A stretch of 64,000 nucleotides of DNA, taken from contig NZ_JHZA01000007.1 of the NCBI RefSeq assembly GCF_000621165.1, positions 1 to 64,000 of the forward strand, read 5' to 3'. Source of the DNA: Enterovibrio calviensis DSM 14347. GTDB lineage: Bacteria; Pseudomonadota; Gammaproteobacteria; Enterobacterales; Vibrionaceae. Shown piece by piece: positions 27,537-36,434 of this stretch. How positions within the stretch are numbered: position 1 is the first letter of the stretch; each line of letters opens with the position of its first letter. The notes beneath the pieces were generated by a model. The model worked only from the letters and a program-made list of their open reading frames with translations, was not told the origin of the DNA and did not search any database. Both the position numbers and the translations under genes were made by a program.

Positions 27537-27584
27537 CTTAAGCGCTAACAAAGCTTCTTAAGGGAAGCTTTGTTAGCGCTTAAG
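27537..27584. repeat. 21-bp perfect inverted repeat with 6-base loop
   Basis: The arm at 27537-27557, beginning cttaagcgctaacaaagctt, is exactly complementary to 27564-27584 with a ttaagg loop. There is no T tract on either side, so it is not a standard terminator. The core agcgctaac/gttagcgct does not fit the integron attC consensus. Confidence 0.85.
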
Positions 27585-27833
27585 AAAATATGAGCGAAAG
27601 AAGCGGGCTTAATCGAAGTCTGAAGGATCCCTTCATAATTCGCCCAGCCCTACCGTATGTGCAAGTCTTTGATATTCGATCATAGCCCATTGATATGGCT
27701 GCTCATTGTTTAGTGGATGGATTTTTTGATATTGATTACCCAGCAATTATCGAACATTGTGGCGTCAAGTTTGAACTTCGATATTAAATTTTATTTGAGT
27801 ACCTTAACAGTTTTCCGTTTTATTCAATCATGA

Positions 27834-27862
27834 CAAAAAACGACCCTCGAAGGGCCGTTTTC
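27834..27862. terminator. Terminator of the RTX gene (bidirectional)
   Basis: aaaaaacgaccct (to 27847) pairs with agggccgtttt (27851-27861) over a three-base loop. On the minus strand the RNA stem includes one G-U pair and ends in a T tract, 35 bases past the RTX stop codon. Confidence 0.8.
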
Positions 27863-27896
27863 ATTTTTTATTAAAGCTATAACCAAACGTTGTTGA

Positions 27897-29471
27897 TTAA
27901 ACGATATCAATACCAGATTGCGTCACATGCTCAGCATCGGTCCAGACGGTAATTTGAGCACTACTATCTGAGTCTTTAGTAAAAACGTACGCTTGTAGAT
28001 CGGCGGCTTCAACCGACGTTAATCCCATTTGTAGCAGCATCTCTGGAGAAATGTCGGCGTTGGAGGTGCCTGCAGCCTCATAGCTCCAGTTTGTGCCAAC
28101 AAGGTTGAGTGTGTCGTCACCCTCTCCAAAATACGCAACAAAGCCATCCCAATTGCTACGATCGATGTCATCAGATTGTGCAAAGATAGCATGTTCATTA
28201 ACGGTAACGGTTTGATCTCCTGTGTCACCAATGACGGCTTCAACACCAGAAATGACATTGCCCTTGATGCTGGCGTCTGATTGATATGCTTCACCTGTAA
28301 AATCGGCATGAACATCACCATTTACTTTGACAATGTCAAAGCTGGTTGTCGCAGCGTAAACCTTCGTATTGACTTCACGGCCAGTTGAACTGGTAGATGT
28401 GCTGCCATCGAAGTCATTCACATCGAAGATAAGCGTATCACTACCAATTCCGCCACGATAACTGTCAACACCTGTGCCACCATCGAGTGTGTTGTTGTGT
28501 CCGTTGCCGGCAAACAGATAGTCGTTACCTGCTCCCCCCAGTAATGTATTGCTGCCAGCACTGCCGAACAACTGGTCATCGCCAGCACCGCCGTCTAAGG
28601 TGTCATTTCCGGCTTTGCCGTGCAAAATATCGTTACCATCTCCGCCATCTAAGCTGTCATTACCAAGACCACCTCGAAGGTCGTCGTCACCGGCATCACC
28701 GCTTAGTTGGTCGTCACCACGTCCGCCGAAGATAAGGTCATTTCCTTCGCCACCTGAGATCGTGTCTTCGCCAAGTCCACCATAGACAATGTCATCACCG
28801 CCTTCAGCTGAAATAGTATCGTCATCAGGTTGGTTTGGAAGGAATTGATTGACGTAAATATCAAACGTTGTATCGACGAAATCCCCGCTGCCTAGATTCC
28901 AGCGATCATCCCAGATACTAGTATCTCCATCGATTAGCTCATGGTCTTGCCCATCGCCGTTTTCGTTTGCTTGAGAAACGTAAACGATCGATTCAATCGG
29001 ACCTTGAGCAACAATAGGAACCTGACCAGAAATATCCAAGGTGACTTCGCCATCAACAAAGCCCTGTGAGGCGCCATCCGGAATAAGGAACAGACTCAGA
29101 GACGTTGCACCTTGAGTATCCACGTCATAATCATTGGCGATGGTCGCGGTTTGTGCATTCGACGCCAGCACTTCCGCTTTGAGGATGTTTCCGCTGCTAT
29201 CGAGGAGAAAATATCCGATTGAGTTATTGAATTCAGTGTCGTTAGTGAAATTCGATAGGCTGATATTGAATGTGTCGCCATTGCTTACATCATATGTGCC
29301 ATCAGTGTTTCTTGAGCTTGGCGAGGCGCCGTTGGCTAGCTCCCCCCCAATAATGACATCATTGCCATCACCACCATTGAGAACATCGTTACCCGCTAAA
29401 CCATAGATGGTGTCGTCGGTAGAGGTGCCATTCAGTGTATCGTTTTGGTCGGTACCAATAATAGAAGCCAT
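27897..29471 (-). CDS. RTX calcium-binding repeat protein, probable type I secretion substrate
   Basis: 524 residues, acidic, no N-terminal signal peptide. Two blocks of GGxGxDxUx nonapeptides are present: a short one at residues about 5-45 (LNGGDGNDVIIGG) and a long one at about 215-345 (GGEGNDLIFGGRGDDQLSG and successors), which fold as calcium-binding beta-rolls outside the cell. Between them lies an unrecognised beta-rich domain of about 150 residues, with a further unrecognised domain of about 170 residues at the C-terminus. The C-terminal end (hydrophobic residues after an acidic stretch, GIDIV) suits ABC-type (T1SS) export. No protease, lipase or acyltransferase motif and no secretion genes are nearby. 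It could be an adhesin or matrix protein, and its function is unassigned. Confidence 0.85.
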   Translation of the reverse strand: MASIIGTDQNDTLNGTSTDDTIYGLAGNDVLNGGDGNDVIIGGELANGASPSSRNTDGTYDVSNGDTFNISLSNFTNDTEFNNSIGYFLLDSSGNILKAEVLASNAQTATIANDYDVDTQGATSLSLFLIPDGASQGFVDGEVTLDISGQVPIVAQGPIESIVYVSQANENGDGQDHELIDGDTSIWDDRWNLGSGDFVDTTFDIYVNQFLPNQPDDDTISAEGGDDIVYGGLGEDTISGGEGNDLIFGGRGDDQLSGDAGDDDLRGGLGNDSLDGGDGNDILHGKAGNDTLDGGAGDDQLFGSAGSNTLLGGAGNDYLFAGNGHNNTLDGGTGVDSYRGGIGSDTLIFDVNDFDGSTSTSSTGREVNTKVYAATTSFDIVKVNGDVHADFTGEAYQSDASIKGNVISGVEAVIGDTGDQTVTVNEHAIFAQSDDIDRSNWDGFVAYFGEGDDTLNLVGTNWSYEAAGTSNADISPEMLLQMGLTSVEAADLQAYVFTKDSDSSAQITVWTDAEHVTQSGIDIV

Positions 29472-30180
29472 TTTTCATTGCCCTGTGTATAGATAGAGTC
29501 GAAGCTCTGCAACTGACATTCATTAAAATTCCCAACACCTTTTATGTTCGCCACCACGATAAGATCGTGATGCGGTTATTCGCCGTGTGGCCGATGTTTT
29601 ATGTTGTGTTGAGTGAGAATGTACTGAGAAGACCGACGACATTCTGGTCAAGTACATAGGCAGAATGTAAATGTACAATTTTCTATGACAAGGGATAGGC
29701 TGTTAATTAAGTGGAATATGGAAAATAGTCTTATTTAAGTGTGAGCATATTCTTCTTAAAGCATGTAGTACGGTTTAATGTAAGTGCCAATAAAGAGGGG
29801 GAAAGACAATATGTTAAAAGGGCTCACTTCCTTGTTAATCGCCATTATTCTGCTTGTTTGGGAGCCAAGAAAACTAGAGTTTAGTGTGTATGGAGTTCGA
29901 GGTTGTCCCTTGTTGGCTTTATGGGTTGTATGAATAACTGACACCCAAATGCATGGTTAATTGTGCATTAAATTGTGATCGCGAATGTTGTTGATGAGGA
30001 GAATCTAGGCACTCTTCATCCTCTGGCAGATACCATGAACACCGAGTCTATGAAAACTCTTTTGACGCAGCTTGGCACTGAAATATAAAGATATGGCCCT
30101 AATGGGTTGTTCTAGGTGGGAAGGGGGTTGGATTGAGCGCCAGGAGGCAATTTATCCTAAGGCGATTCATCAGAAACAAA
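29472..30180. other. AT-rich intergenic region upstream of the RTX gene
   Basis: About 700 bases separate the start of the RTX gene from the end of the U32 gene on the same strand. It should hold the RTX promoter. No gene or strong repeat is visible. A 62-codon minus-strand frame at 29756-29944 has no family resemblance. Confidence 0.6.
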
Positions 30181-30208
30181 AAAAGCCGCGATTTATCATC
30201 GCGGCTTT
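30174..30208 (-). terminator. Rho-independent terminator of the U32 gene
   Basis: On the minus strand, aaagccgcgat pairs with atcgcggcttt (30182-30192 with 30198-30208) and is followed by a T tract of about eight. It lies about 37 bases after the stop codon. Confidence 0.9.
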
Positions 30209-30244
30209 GTGTTTTCTATCAGCAATGTTAGCTAAGCGTTCCGC

Positions 30245-32497
30245 TTACAAACCTTGCTGGTATTGGTCGTTTGTGTTGATTGGCACCATGGTAAACAATT
30301 CTTCGCGAACGCTGATGTCACCGTTGACCAGTTTCTCGAAGTGCTTAACGAGCTCAATCTTGTCTGCTTGTTCTTTAGAGCCACCACCGATGTTGGTTAA
30401 ATCGATAAAGAACTCATCAAACAGGTAAGAAAGATCAGTGACGGCATCCATGTTCAAGAATTGCTCGTGGTTGTAGATGCTCGGGTAGCCACCTTTTTGT
30501 TTATCAACCGCAAACGAAATACCTTTCACATTGGTAATGGTCGTCGCTTTCTCACATCGCAACATACAGCCCGCTTCAATCGCTGGCTTGTTACATCCTA
30601 CCGTTTGTTGGAAGAAGCACTGGCGGCTCGTCATCATCAAAATTGGGTGATAAATGCTGTACGCCAATTTGAAGTTTTCAGGACGACGGATTTGCTTCAT
30701 TTGCACTTTGTTTATCTCGTTCGAAATAAACGCGCCAGCACAGTTCAGTGACTCTTTCAGGGTCACTAGGGCATGTGAGTTTGTGGTGTTGAGGAATGGG
30801 CCAGCCACCCATTCAATACCCATTTCAAAGGCCTTGTAAGCAATACCAGTATTGTTGGTCACGATGCGCGCCGGTTTGACCTCTTCGAGGACTTTTACTG
30901 CTTCATCGTAATCTTTACCGATAAGAACGGCTGGGAACCAAGGGATCAAGCGCGGGTTTTCTAAGAAGATATTGATGTATTTTCTATCACGCTTCTTAAA
31001 GCTCTCTGGCAACTTAAAGTAGATGTCAGCGTCAGTGACATCGCACACGTTCAAATCGGCAGTGTCAGCGATAAGCATTGATAGCTTGGGCTTTTCTTCC
31101 ATTTTCGCGTGTTGCGGGAAGGCTGGCACTTCTACGTGTTTAATGAGATCTCGTGAGCCATTTAATAGGAACGCGATGCGATCTTTCATTTCTGTGATTT
31201 CACGGAAAGGAACCACTAAGTTGTCAGCCAACTCAGAGAAATCATAACCAAGTAATTCGTAGTTAGGGTTGATCACACCTTTGAAGCGCTTTTCGAGTTC
31301 TGCTGACGTGATTGCCTTTTCGCCAGCCTCTCTCAATAGAGCGGTTGATTGCACTGAAAAGGTATCGTGCACGTTGTTACTTGGCGTGACGACAACAACG
31401 AGAGGTTCACCCAATGCCGCTTTGAACGAGATGGTGACGGCAATTTTATCAATGCTCAGCGTTTCTACTTTCTCTCGTAGTGTTTCGCCTATCGCATTCT
31501 TGTCGTTATAGAGATCTGTTCTCACATCTTGAATTTGAACCACGTCAATCGCATTTCTCTGTTCAACAGCGTGGTTCACGCTGTTATCACGAGGATTGTC
31601 GATGAACATATCTCGGGTCAAATTGCCTTTCAAAAACTTGTTGGTTAAACCGCGGTTAAACACTTTGTGAAGGTTGGAGTCATCTTCATATAGCTCGCCA
31701 GTTTCAACGAATTTGTTGATGTTCTTGCGCCAGTTTTCAACCACGGTATAGACGTAGTGAGCACCCTTAATACGGCCTTCGATTTTTAAAGAATCAACTT
31801 TCGCGTCGACCAATTCTGGGAGGTCAAAGTATGCGGAGTTATCTTTCAAATTCAGAGGGTACTTGGTGCCAACGTTGGTCACTTCGTACTCATCACGACA
31901 GGCTTGGCTACAACGACCACGGTTGCCAGAGTTACCCACACTGACGGAGCTTGAATAACATTGACCAGAGAAAGCAATACACAGCGAACCGTGAACAAAT
32001 ACTTCAGTGAGCATGTTATGTTCATGCGCCACTGCGGTCATTTCTTTGATTTCATCAATGTTGAGTTCGCGAGAAAGGTTTACGCGAGAAGCCCCGATTT
32101 GGGACAGGAATTTGAGCTGACCTTCGTTATGCGTGGTTAACTGCGTGGAGGCGTGAACATCTAGCGTTGGGAAATGCTTTTTGATCAGGTTAAAGACACC
32201 GAGATCTTGAACAATAATACCATCAAGCGTCGTATTAACGAGTTGATTGAGTAACTTCACGAGTGAGCGGATTTCGTGCTCAAGAATAACCACGTTCAGC
32301 GTCAGAAAGACTTCACAACCGTATTCATGAGCGAGTCGCAGAACGCCATTCAACTCATCAAATGAAAGATTGGATGCACGGTTACGGGCGTTAAAAATAT
32401 CTAGGCCACAATAAACGGCATTTGCCCCAGCTACGATGGCCGCTTTGATCGCTTCTACATCACCACCAGGTGCCAATAATTCAATTTTTCTACTCAT
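30245..32497 (-). CDS. rlhA: Peptidase U32-family protein, RlhA-like (23S rRNA C2501 hydroxylation)
   Basis: 750 residues from the ATG at 32497, with a GTG five codons earlier also possible. The U32 core is strongly conserved: ELLAPGGDVEAIKAAIVAGANAVYCGL, the DxxVHASTQL segment, GSLCIAFSGQC, and the cysteine cluster RGRCSQACRDEY. Further cysteines near the C-terminus (CFFQQTVGCNKPAIEAGCMLRC) fit the iron-sulfur or metal site proposed for U32 proteins. E. coli RlhA (YdcP, about 650 residues) makes 5-hydroxycytidine at 23S rRNA C2501, and this protein is about 100 residues longer. It is most likely the orthologue, but U32 paralogues (TrhP, UbiU/V) have other roles. It is divergent from the GST-like gene. 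Confidence 0.75.
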   Translation of the reverse strand: MSRKIELLAPGGDVEAIKAAIVAGANAVYCGLDIFNARNRASNLSFDELNGVLRLAHEYGCEVFLTLNVVILEHEIRSLVKLLNQLVNTTLDGIIVQDLGVFNLIKKHFPTLDVHASTQLTTHNEGQLKFLSQIGASRVNLSRELNIDEIKEMTAVAHEHNMLTEVFVHGSLCIAFSGQCYSSSVSVGNSGNRGRCSQACRDEYEVTNVGTKYPLNLKDNSAYFDLPELVDAKVDSLKIEGRIKGAHYVYTVVENWRKNINKFVETGELYEDDSNLHKVFNRGLTNKFLKGNLTRDMFIDNPRDNSVNHAVEQRNAIDVVQIQDVRTDLYNDKNAIGETLREKVETLSIDKIAVTISFKAALGEPLVVVVTPSNNVHDTFSVQSTALLREAGEKAITSAELEKRFKGVINPNYELLGYDFSELADNLVVPFREITEMKDRIAFLLNGSRDLIKHVEVPAFPQHAKMEEKPKLSMLIADTADLNVCDVTDADIYFKLPESFKKRDRKYINIFLENPRLIPWFPAVLIGKDYDEAVKVLEEVKPARIVTNNTGIAYKAFEMGIEWVAGPFLNTTNSHALVTLKESLNCAGAFISNEINKVQMKQIRRPENFKLAYSIYHPILMMTSRQCFFQQTVGCNKPAIEAGCMLRCEKATTITNVKGISFAVDKQKGGYPSIYNHEQFLNMDAVTDLSYLFDEFFIDLTNIGGGSKEQADKIELVKHFEKLVNGDISVREELFTMVPINTNDQYQQGL

Positions 32498-32676
32498 TGT
32501 GAAACTGCTCACTTCGATTCTTGTTGATCATTTTTTCGAGCAGGCATTCTACTCGCCTCACGCTTTCATTGCCACTCATTAGGGTTTTGTTGATTCAGAT
32601 CATATATGAATTGGGGTGAATCCCGTTTTTCCTTCAGTTATTATGGATTTATTCGTTCGTTGTTAAGCCTATCATC

Positions 32677-33333
32677 ATGACCGTACCTATCCTTTATTCA
32701 CTGAGACAATGCCCGTACGCGATGCGCAGCCGTTTAGCCATTTTGCATGCAGGCCAGACCGTGATTCTGCGCGATATTGATATGAACAATAAGCCCGAAG
32801 AGATGCTCGCCATCTCGCCCAAAGGCACAGTACCCGTGTTAGAGCTGGCTGATGGAAGCGTGATAGATGAAAGCCTTGATGTGATGGTCTGGGCGCTAAA
32901 ACAATCTGATCCAAACAACTTGCTGTATTCTCACGACAGCACTCAACTGCCTATCATGCGTGAGTTGATTGAACGTCATGACGTCGAATTTGTTGGCGCT
33001 TTGCAAAAGTACCGCGCGGCTTCTCGCTATCGTGATGACAACAAAATAGCGTTTCGCGATGAGTGCTGTAAATGGCTGGGGCCTATAGAGCAAAGGCTGT
33101 CCCAGCATGCCTACATCATGGGCGAACAGCCCAGCTTGGTCGATTACGCAATTCTCCCGCTCATTCGCCAGTTCTCTCGGGTCGACAAACGTTGGTACGC
33201 GCAAGCGCCGTTACCTTATCTACGCGCTTGGCTGGTTAAACACTACGATGATCCTACGTTCTCGAAAGCAATGGTGAGTTACCCCAAGTGGAACAAGAAT
33301 GATGAGCCTATTTTTTTTGGTGCGCTAGTTTAG
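32677..33333 (+). CDS. Glutathione S-transferase-like protein with CPYA motif
   Basis: 218 residues. An N-terminal thioredoxin-like domain begins LYSLRQCPYAMRSRLAILHAG, placing cysteine 12 at the active-site position, and contains the cis-proline segment KGTVPVLELADGSVIDES typical of GST domains. The C-terminal half is helical (GST_C), with MGEQPSLVDYAILPLIRQF matching the N-capping SxxD motif. The CPYA cysteine recalls GrxB/omega-class enzymes, which do thiol transfer or deglutathionylation rather than classic conjugation. Divergent from the U32 gene and convergent with the EamA gene. Confidence 0.82.
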   Translation: MTVPILYSLRQCPYAMRSRLAILHAGQTVILRDIDMNNKPEEMLAISPKGTVPVLELADGSVIDESLDVMVWALKQSDPNNLLYSHDSTQLPIMRELIERHDVEFVGALQKYRAASRYRDDNKIAFRDECCKWLGPIEQRLSQHAYIMGEQPSLVDYAILPLIRQFSRVDKRWYAQAPLPYLRAWLVKHYDDPTFSKAMVSYPKWNKNDEPIFFGALV

Positions 33334-33361
33334 TAGGCCTTAGCTTTGGTGTCTTTCCCCT

Positions 33362-34471
33362 TTATCTATTTTGATGACAAGGCGGCTGATAGCCCATAGA
33401 TGCATCTTGCTTCAAAAAGATATTACTCGCGACCACACTCCCTAAGCAGACAAAGATCAGCGCCAGCATCGTCATCGCATCAGGCTGTTCGCCAAAGATG
33501 GGGATAGCAAGTAGGGTAGCAATGACGGGAGTCGCACTGCCAAACGCCGCGCTTCGCTCTGCCCCTAAACGTTTCACAGCATATAAGTAGGTACAGGACG
33601 CAACAATTCCTGCTCCCACGCCTTGCAGTAACGTATGAACCAACACCTCTTTCCACGGCCAATCGACGAGCGGCGTGTTACTTAGCGCGCTGGGTAACCA
33701 GTCAGCACTGATAGCAACGACGAGTATCAGACAAGAAAAGATGGCCAATATGCCCGAACACGCCAATGCATCAAGGTTGGCGACGCGAGCGCAAATGGTA
33801 AACGTCGCCCACATTGCACTTCCCATCAAAAACAAAGCATGACCTTTAGATTGTGACCAATCGTAGGTCTCACCGATGTTTGTTGCCAAAAACAATGCGG
33901 TTCCAATAGCGATGGCCGCTAAACCCGTAATGCGATGTGAACTTAGCGGTTGTTTAAACAACACCACAGCAATCGCCGTAACAAACAGGGGCAACGTGCC
34001 CGGAACCAGCGCGCTGCCATGAGAAACGGGCACATATTGCATGGCGGAACTCGCTACCAGTAAATAGGGCAACCCACTACCGATAAACATGCCAAGCAAA
34101 TACCGACGTGGAATGATTGCGATCTGGCGACGGGCTTTGTAGACAAATGGAAGCAGCAGCATGGCGGGGACAAGAAAGCGCATCAACGCGAGATCTGCGG
34201 GGAATAGTTCAGCATTCGCGCCGCCTTTGAGCGATAGAAAGAAGCTGGCCCAAACCAGCAGTGTGGCAAACATGGCGAGATAGCCCATCACGCGGTTTTT
34301 CGAAACGTGGGCGCTTGATAACGTGTCGTTGGTGGGCATGTTGATCTTGCCCGAGTGAGGCGTATCAGAATCATGAGATTGTGTTGCCATTAAGCGATCC
34401 ATTGCTGCAGGTGATCCGAAGACACTATTATCTGGCAGATTTTGTGGTGTTAGGAGGCAAGTTTGAGCCAT
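33362..34471 (-). CDS. EamA/DMT-superfamily exporter
   Basis: Up to 369 residues, with ten hydrophobic segments forming two EamA repeats (the first begins GYLAMFATLLVWASFFLSL, the second near GHALFLMGSAMWATFTICA). These proteins export amino acids or other metabolites. The N-terminal 55 residues of the longest frame are polar and unlike the family, so the true start is probably at 34402, 34390 or 34339. None of these has a good ribosome binding site. It is divergent from an Lrp/AsnC-type regulator, a common pairing in which the regulator controls the exporter in response to an amino acid. Confidence 0.85.
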   Translation of the reverse strand: MAQTCLLTPQNLPDNSVFGSPAAMDRLMATQSHDSDTPHSGKINMPTNDTLSSAHVSKNRVMGYLAMFATLLVWASFFLSLKGGANAELFPADLALMRFLVPAMLLLPFVYKARRQIAIIPRRYLLGMFIGSGLPYLLVASSAMQYVPVSHGSALVPGTLPLFVTAIAVVLFKQPLSSHRITGLAAIAIGTALFLATNIGETYDWSQSKGHALFLMGSAMWATFTICARVANLDALACSGILAIFSCLILVVAISADWLPSALSNTPLVDWPWKEVLVHTLLQGVGAGIVASCTYLYAVKRLGAERSAAFGSATPVIATLLAIPIFGEQPDAMTMLALIFVCLGSVVASNIFLKQDASMGYQPPCHQNR

Positions 34472-34539
34472 TTATCAGTTCAGATTGACTAATTCCGCTA
34501 ATGTTTAATCCTATTTTGATAAAAATCGGCGCAATCATT

Positions 34540-34995
34540 ATGGACCGTATTGATAAGCAACTTCTGGCTCTCATGCAAAAAGACGCGAGGCTGACAACTG
34601 CAGAGCTGGCAGATCTTGTTGGGCTTTCTGCTTCACCCTGCGCGAGGCGAATAAAACGTCTGGAGAAAGACAACATTGTCGCGGGATACCACGCTTCGCT
34701 GTCTCGCGACAAAATTGGTATTGCGATGACCATGTTTGTTGAAGTGAGATTGAACAATCATCAAGTCACGTCGGTTGATGATTTTGAGCAAGCCATTGGT
34801 GACATGCCAGAGGTGGTGAGCTGCCATGTGGTATCCGGCACGTATGATTATTTGCTTGAGGTGGTCGCCAAAGATTTGATTGGCTATGAACAATTTACTC
34901 GCAAGCTGCAATGTCTGGAAAACGTGAAGGATATTCACACTCAGTTAGCGATACGGAAGGTCAAAGATCGCGGCACGCTGCCTATTTACGTTTAA
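34540..34995 (+). CDS. Lrp/AsnC-family transcriptional regulator
   Basis: 151 residues from ATG 34540. An in-frame ATG at 34501 would add 13 residues not seen in the family, whose members typically begin MDxIDxxLL. The N-terminal winged helix (DKQLLALMQKDARLTTAELADLVGLSASPCARRIKRLEKDNIV) is followed by the RAM ligand-binding domain with VSGTYDYLLEVVAKDL. It probably senses an amino acid and controls the divergently encoded EamA exporter, whose start is under 150 bases away. Four 18-bp tandem repeats start at its stop codon. Confidence 0.9.
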   Translation: MDRIDKQLLALMQKDARLTTAELADLVGLSASPCARRIKRLEKDNIVAGYHASLSRDKIGIAMTMFVEVRLNNHQVTSVDDFEQAIGDMPEVVSCHVVSGTYDYLLEVVAKDLIGYEQFTRKLQCLENVKDIHTQLAIRKVKDRGTLPIYV

Positions 34996-35066
34996 CTACA
35001 CATCTATGCCTAACTACACATCTACGTTCAACTACACATCTATGTTTAACGACGCATCTGTGTTTA
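34995..35066 (+). repeat. Four tandem 18-bp repeats after the Lrp-type gene
   Basis: Units at 34995-35012, 35013-35030, 35031-35048 and 35049-35066 follow the pattern actacacatctatgttta, and the last is the most diverged. The first base overlaps the stop codon of the regulator gene. The unit length is a multiple of three, as expected for slippage near coding sequence, but no protein reading is supported. Confidence 0.85.
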
Positions 35067-35295
35067 ACGGATGTCACACCATTCTTGGCAACAGGCTCCG
35101 TATCATAGAAGGCAGCGGTTTTATCGATACAAAGCTCGCCAATCTCAATGGATAAAGATGTTTTAGCGTTAGATATTCTGTACTCTAGCGGCCATTGTGA
35201 TGGCTGTTGTGCAAGTTGTATGACGTTTCTACCAATCCTTTTTTGGTAGCTTTCATGCCGCTGGCGTACACGAAAGAAACGAACAGGGATTTAAA

Positions 35296-36111
35296 ATGCA
35301 AAAGATTCAGATAAACGGCAGAAACATGTCGTATTTAGACGTGGGTGAAGGCCCTGTTGTATTGTTCGGCCATAGCTATTTGATGGATAGCAGCATGTGG
35401 CAGCCTCAGGTTGATGCACTCAGCAAACAGTATCGCTGCATTGTGCCTGAGCTTTGGGCGCACGGGCAATCTGACGCTGCGCCTGATACGACAACGTCCC
35501 TGATTGATTATGCTAACGATGTGCTTTGCTTGATGGACAAGCTGGACATCGATCAATTTGCGCTGGTGGGCTTGGCGGTGGGCGGAATGTGGGGAACAGA
35601 ATTAGTGCTGACAGCTCCGACTCGTGTGAACGCGTTGGTGTTGATGGACACATTCGTTGGATACGAACCTGAAGTTGCCAAGGCAAGGTACGTCGCCATG
35701 CTTGATAACATCGAACAGCAAGAATGTGTGCCGTCAGAGATGATTGATACCTTCAGCGCTTTATTCTTTTCTAGCCATGCACAGCAAGATAACCCTTCTC
35801 TCGTGTCTGATTTCAAAGCCATGTTGGCGGGCGTATCTGGTGAGAGAGCGAAACAGATGGTACACGTCGCGCGCATGGAATTTGACCGTCGCGATACCTT
35901 TGATGATATCGAACAGCTGACGCTTCCTACCTTGATCATGGTTGGCGCTGAAGACAAACCCCGCCCGCCGCTAGAATCGATGCTCCTGCATGATGCAATT
36001 GATGGCAGCGAGTTTGTGTTGATCCCCAAAGCGGGGCACATCAGTAATCTTGAACAGCCTGAGCGTGTGAATGAGGCTTTGATGCGTTTCCTTGCGAAGA
36101 TTATTGGCTAA
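35296..36111 (+). CDS. Alpha/beta-hydrolase-fold protein with alanine at the nucleophile position
   Basis: 271 residues with the full alpha/beta-hydrolase layout: MSYLDVGEGPVVLFGHSYLMDSSMWQPQ at the N-terminus, a cap domain in the middle, then PTLIMVGAEDKPRP and PKAGHISNLEQPERV carrying the expected aspartate and histidine. The nucleophile elbow reads GLAVGG (residues 92-97), so the usual serine is alanine 94 (codon gcg at 35575-35577). Everything else looks well kept, with no frameshift. It may be a non-catalytic or repurposed family member. AGGGA precedes the ATG. It is a single-gene unit closed by a terminator. Confidence 0.82.
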   Translation: MQKIQINGRNMSYLDVGEGPVVLFGHSYLMDSSMWQPQVDALSKQYRCIVPELWAHGQSDAAPDTTTSLIDYANDVLCLMDKLDIDQFALVGLAVGGMWGTELVLTAPTRVNALVLMDTFVGYEPEVAKARYVAMLDNIEQQECVPSEMIDTFSALFFSSHAQQDNPSLVSDFKAMLAGVSGERAKQMVHVARMEFDRRDTFDDIEQLTLPTLIMVGAEDKPRPPLESMLLHDAIDGSEFVLIPKAGHISNLEQPERVNEALMRFLAKIIG

Positions 36112-36181
36112 ATGCTGACTATGTTCCTTCTTGCTTCAGAATCGCTAAGACTGCGCTAGGTCAATACGCTCGGCGCATAAC

Positions 36182-36222
36182 AAAAAGCACTGTGTGAGAG
36201 TAATCACCCAGTGCTTTTTTGT
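36182..36222 (+). terminator. Terminator after the alpha/beta-hydrolase-like gene
   Basis: aaaaagcactg (36182-36192) pairs with cagtgcttttt (36209-36219), followed by a short T tract. An inner gtg/cac pair extends the stem. Confidence 0.85.
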
Positions 36223-36234
36223 ATCAGGCAAACT

Positions 36235-36283
36235 CCCAAGCCCCCAAGCCCCCAAGCCCCCAAGCCCCCAAGCCCCCAAGCCC
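36235..36283. repeat. cccccaag octanucleotide tandem repeat
   Basis: Five perfect cccccaag units (36241-36280) are flanked by partial units (cccaag before, ccc after). The minus strand therefore carries regularly spaced runs of four to five G, a pattern able to form a G-quadruplex. Confidence 0.92.
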
Positions 36284-36434
36284 AATTCGAGTCTCTTTAC
36301 GCTTGGACTCCGTTGCATACATCGCAAAAATTCACTTAAAACTCGAACATTAAGTAGAGTTAATCTTCACGAAAGCATGGCTTAATCCGGACTTTTTTAT
36401 GCTTGATACCGACATAGCATAAAGGAGCAACATA

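Larger units (their letters stand above)
27435..27896. other. Gene-free region with a long hairpin and a terminator
   Basis: The 460 bases between the convergent DUF218 and RTX genes hold a 21-bp perfect inverted repeat (27537-27584) and the terminator of the RTX gene (27834-27862). No coding sequence was recognised. Confidence 0.7.

Noticed and set aside
27537-27584. Integron attC site
   Set aside because: The core sequences do not fit the RYYYAAC/GTTRRRY consensus, and no integrase or cassette genes are present.
29756-29944. 62-codon minus-strand frame upstream of the RTX gene
   Set aside because: No start signal or similarity visible.
36145-36327. 60-codon frame rich in Gly, Leu and Trp
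   Set aside because: Translation of the cccccaag tandem repeat, not a gene.
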